From Paracoccus solventivorans (lineage in GTDB: Bacteria; Pseudomonadota; Alphaproteobacteria; Rhodobacterales; Rhodobacteraceae), in NCBI RefSeq assembly GCF_900142875.1, contig NZ_FRCK01000003.1:248001-312000 (forward strand): 64,000 bases of DNA, given 5' to 3'. Positions 62,892 through 64,000 of the stretch are shown here, in pieces; position 1 is the stretch's first letter, and each line of letters starts with the position of its first letter. The notes beneath the pieces are model-generated. The model had not been told where the DNA came from. It did no database searches and saw only the letters and a list, made by a program, of their open reading frames with translations. The position numbers were made by a program, and so were the translations under genes.

Positions 62892-64000
62892 GCGATCAGT
62901 CAGATACGGGGGCGCCGCTGAAAGGGCTGCGGGTGGTCGAACTGGCCCGCATCCTCGCCGGCCCGTGGATCGGCCAGACCCTGGCCGATCTGGGCGCCGA
63001 GGTGATCAAGGTCGAGGCCCCCGAGGGCGACGATACCCGCAGCTGGGGGCCCCCGTTCCTGGACCGGCCGCGGCCGGATGGCGGCACCGAACGGGTGGCG
63101 GCGTATTTCCACGCGGCCAACCGCGGCAAGACCTCGATCACCTGCGACTTTAAGGACGCGGGCGATCTGGCGCGGCTGAAAGAGCTGATCGCCACTGCCG
63201 ACGTGGTGGTGGAAAACTTCAAGGTCAGCGGGCTGAAGCGCTTCGGGCTGGATTACGACAGCCTGTCGGCGCTGAACCCGCGGCTGATCTATGCCTCGGT
63301 CACCGGTTTCGGACAGGACGGGCCGCGCGCCACCCAGCCGGGCTATGATTTCCTGATCCAGGGCATGTGCGGGATCATGGACCTGACCGGCGAACCGAAT
63401 GGCGAGCCGCAGAAGGTTGGCGTGGCCTGGATCGACATCTTCACCGGGCTTTACGGGGTGATCGGCATCCAGGCGGCGCTGGCGGAACGGGAACGCTCTG
63501 GCCGGGGGCAACAGGTGGACCTGTCGCTGCTGGATGTAGGCGTGGCGGTGCTGGCCAATCAGGCGATGAACCACCTGATTGGCGGCACGGTGCCGCGGCG
63601 GCTGGGCAATGCGCATCCGAATATCGTGCCCTATCAGGTGTTTCCGGCCAGCGACGGGCATCTGATCATCGCCTGCGGCAATGACCGGCAATTCGCCGGG
63701 CTGTGCCGGGCGCTGGCGCTGGGGCCTCTGGACGGCGACCCCGCCTATGCCACCAACCCGGCGCGGGTGGAAAACCGCGAGCCGCTGTGTGCGCTGATCG
63801 CCGGCGCGACATCTTCCCGCACCCGGGCCGAGGCCATCGCCGCGCTGGAATCCGAGGGCGTGCCCGCCGGCCCGATCAACAGCGTCGCCGACGCGCTGGC
63901 AGAGCCGCAGGTGATCGCCCGCGGCCTGCGCATCGCGCCCGAGGGCATCCCCGGGCTGCGCACCCCGATCCGGTTCTCGCGCAGCGAGCTGGTGCTGGAC
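62888..64000 (+). CDS. CaiB/BaiF CoA-transferase, 3' end cut by window edge
   Basis: Family III CoA-transferase, first 371 residues seen. [35 protein letters not shown] is the family N-terminus, and the catalytic Asp lies in [28 protein letters not shown] follows in the second domain. It overlaps gcdH by 4 bp and is most likely a succinyl-CoA:glutarate CoA-transferase that activates glutarate for GcdH, inferred from context. The stop is outside the window. Confidence 0.88.
   Translation, partial: MSDQSDTGAPLKGLRVVELARILAGPWIGQTLADLGAEVIKVEAPEGDDTRSWGPPFLDRPRPDGGTERVAAYFHAANRGKTSITCDFKDAGDLARLKELIATADVVVENFKVSGLKRFGLDYDSLSALNPRLIYASVTGFGQDGPRATQPGYDFLIQGMCGIMDLTGEPNGEPQKVGVAWIDIFTGLYGVIGIQAALAERERSGRGQQVDLSLLDVGVAVLANQAMNHLIGGTVPRRLGNAHPNIVPYQVFPASDGHLIIACGNDRQFAGLCRALALGPLDGDPAYATNPARVENREPLCALIAGATSSRTRAEAIAALESEGVPAGPINSVADALAEPQVIARGLRIAPEGIPGLRTPIRFSRSELVLD

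Overview
The window is high-GC DNA with densely packed genes in short operons on both strands. The gene set points to a Rhodobacteraceae member close to Paracoccus. The markers are hemN-fnrL-usp-ccoNOQP-ccoGHIS with FNR boxes, a betI-choXWV choline system, small rhodobacteral families (DUF4169, DUF6324, MmcB, zf-CHCC) and an alphaproteobacterial tRNA-His with A73 and no G-1. No phage, plasmid, intact insertion sequence, CRISPR array or recognisable defence island is visible; it reads as ordinary chromosome. The genus is inferred from gene content, not from a marker search.

Layout. 1-3.4 kb: betI (cut by the left edge) diverges from choXWV, with a near-perfect dyad between them. 3.5-10.4 kb: a LysE-type exporter, YebC, two small proteins, fumC, polA and a zinc-finger protein. 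10.5-14.5 kb: an ABC ATPase with no permease beside it, a HIT protein, and a divergent glycosyltransferase (GT14/DUF5928-like) and sulfotransferase pair. 14.6-26.3 kb: the microaerobic respiration locus, with hemN, fnrL, a universal stress protein, ccoNOQP (cbb3 oxidase) and ccoGHIS (assembly), and three FNR boxes. 26.7-30.4 kb: a SPOR-tailed D,D-carboxypeptidase, clpS, an RsmC-like methyltransferase and a lipoprotein. 30.4-35.3 kb: heme genes hemF, hemE and hemC with an EamA transporter, an Fe-S scaffold-like protein and hisI. 35.3-41.4 kb: gluQ, trmFO, rplY, two small exported proteins, lldD and a TetR regulator. 41.4-48.6 kb: dnaG-rpoD, a BLUF-domain protein, an FMN reductase, rmuC and nrdR. 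48.5-57.4 kb: riboflavin genes ribD ... ribE-ribB(X)-ribH-nusB, split by an oppositely oriented capsule cluster (kpsC, wza-like, kpsS). 57.5-64 kb: a membrane protein, a DUF481 outer-membrane protein, mmcB, a DUF6324 protein, tRNA-His, and LysR next to gcdH and a CaiB-type CoA-transferase cut by the right edge.

How it works together. Under low oxygen FnrL should drive hemN (oxygen-independent heme synthesis), usp, the cbb3 oxidase and its assembly genes. HemF is the aerobic counterpart of HemN. The capsule genes and the GT14/sulfotransferase pair suggest a modified surface polysaccharide. gcdH plus the CoA-transferase suggest glutarate/lysine catabolism.

The most distinctive points are these: a dispersed family of hairpin elements at 3' gene ends; a diverged tandem duplication between fnrL and usp that carries spare copies of both gene ends; a BLUF protein with His in place of the photocycle glutamine; a RibB whose RibA-like domain has lost its zinc cysteines; and a capsule operon sitting inside the riboflavin operon.
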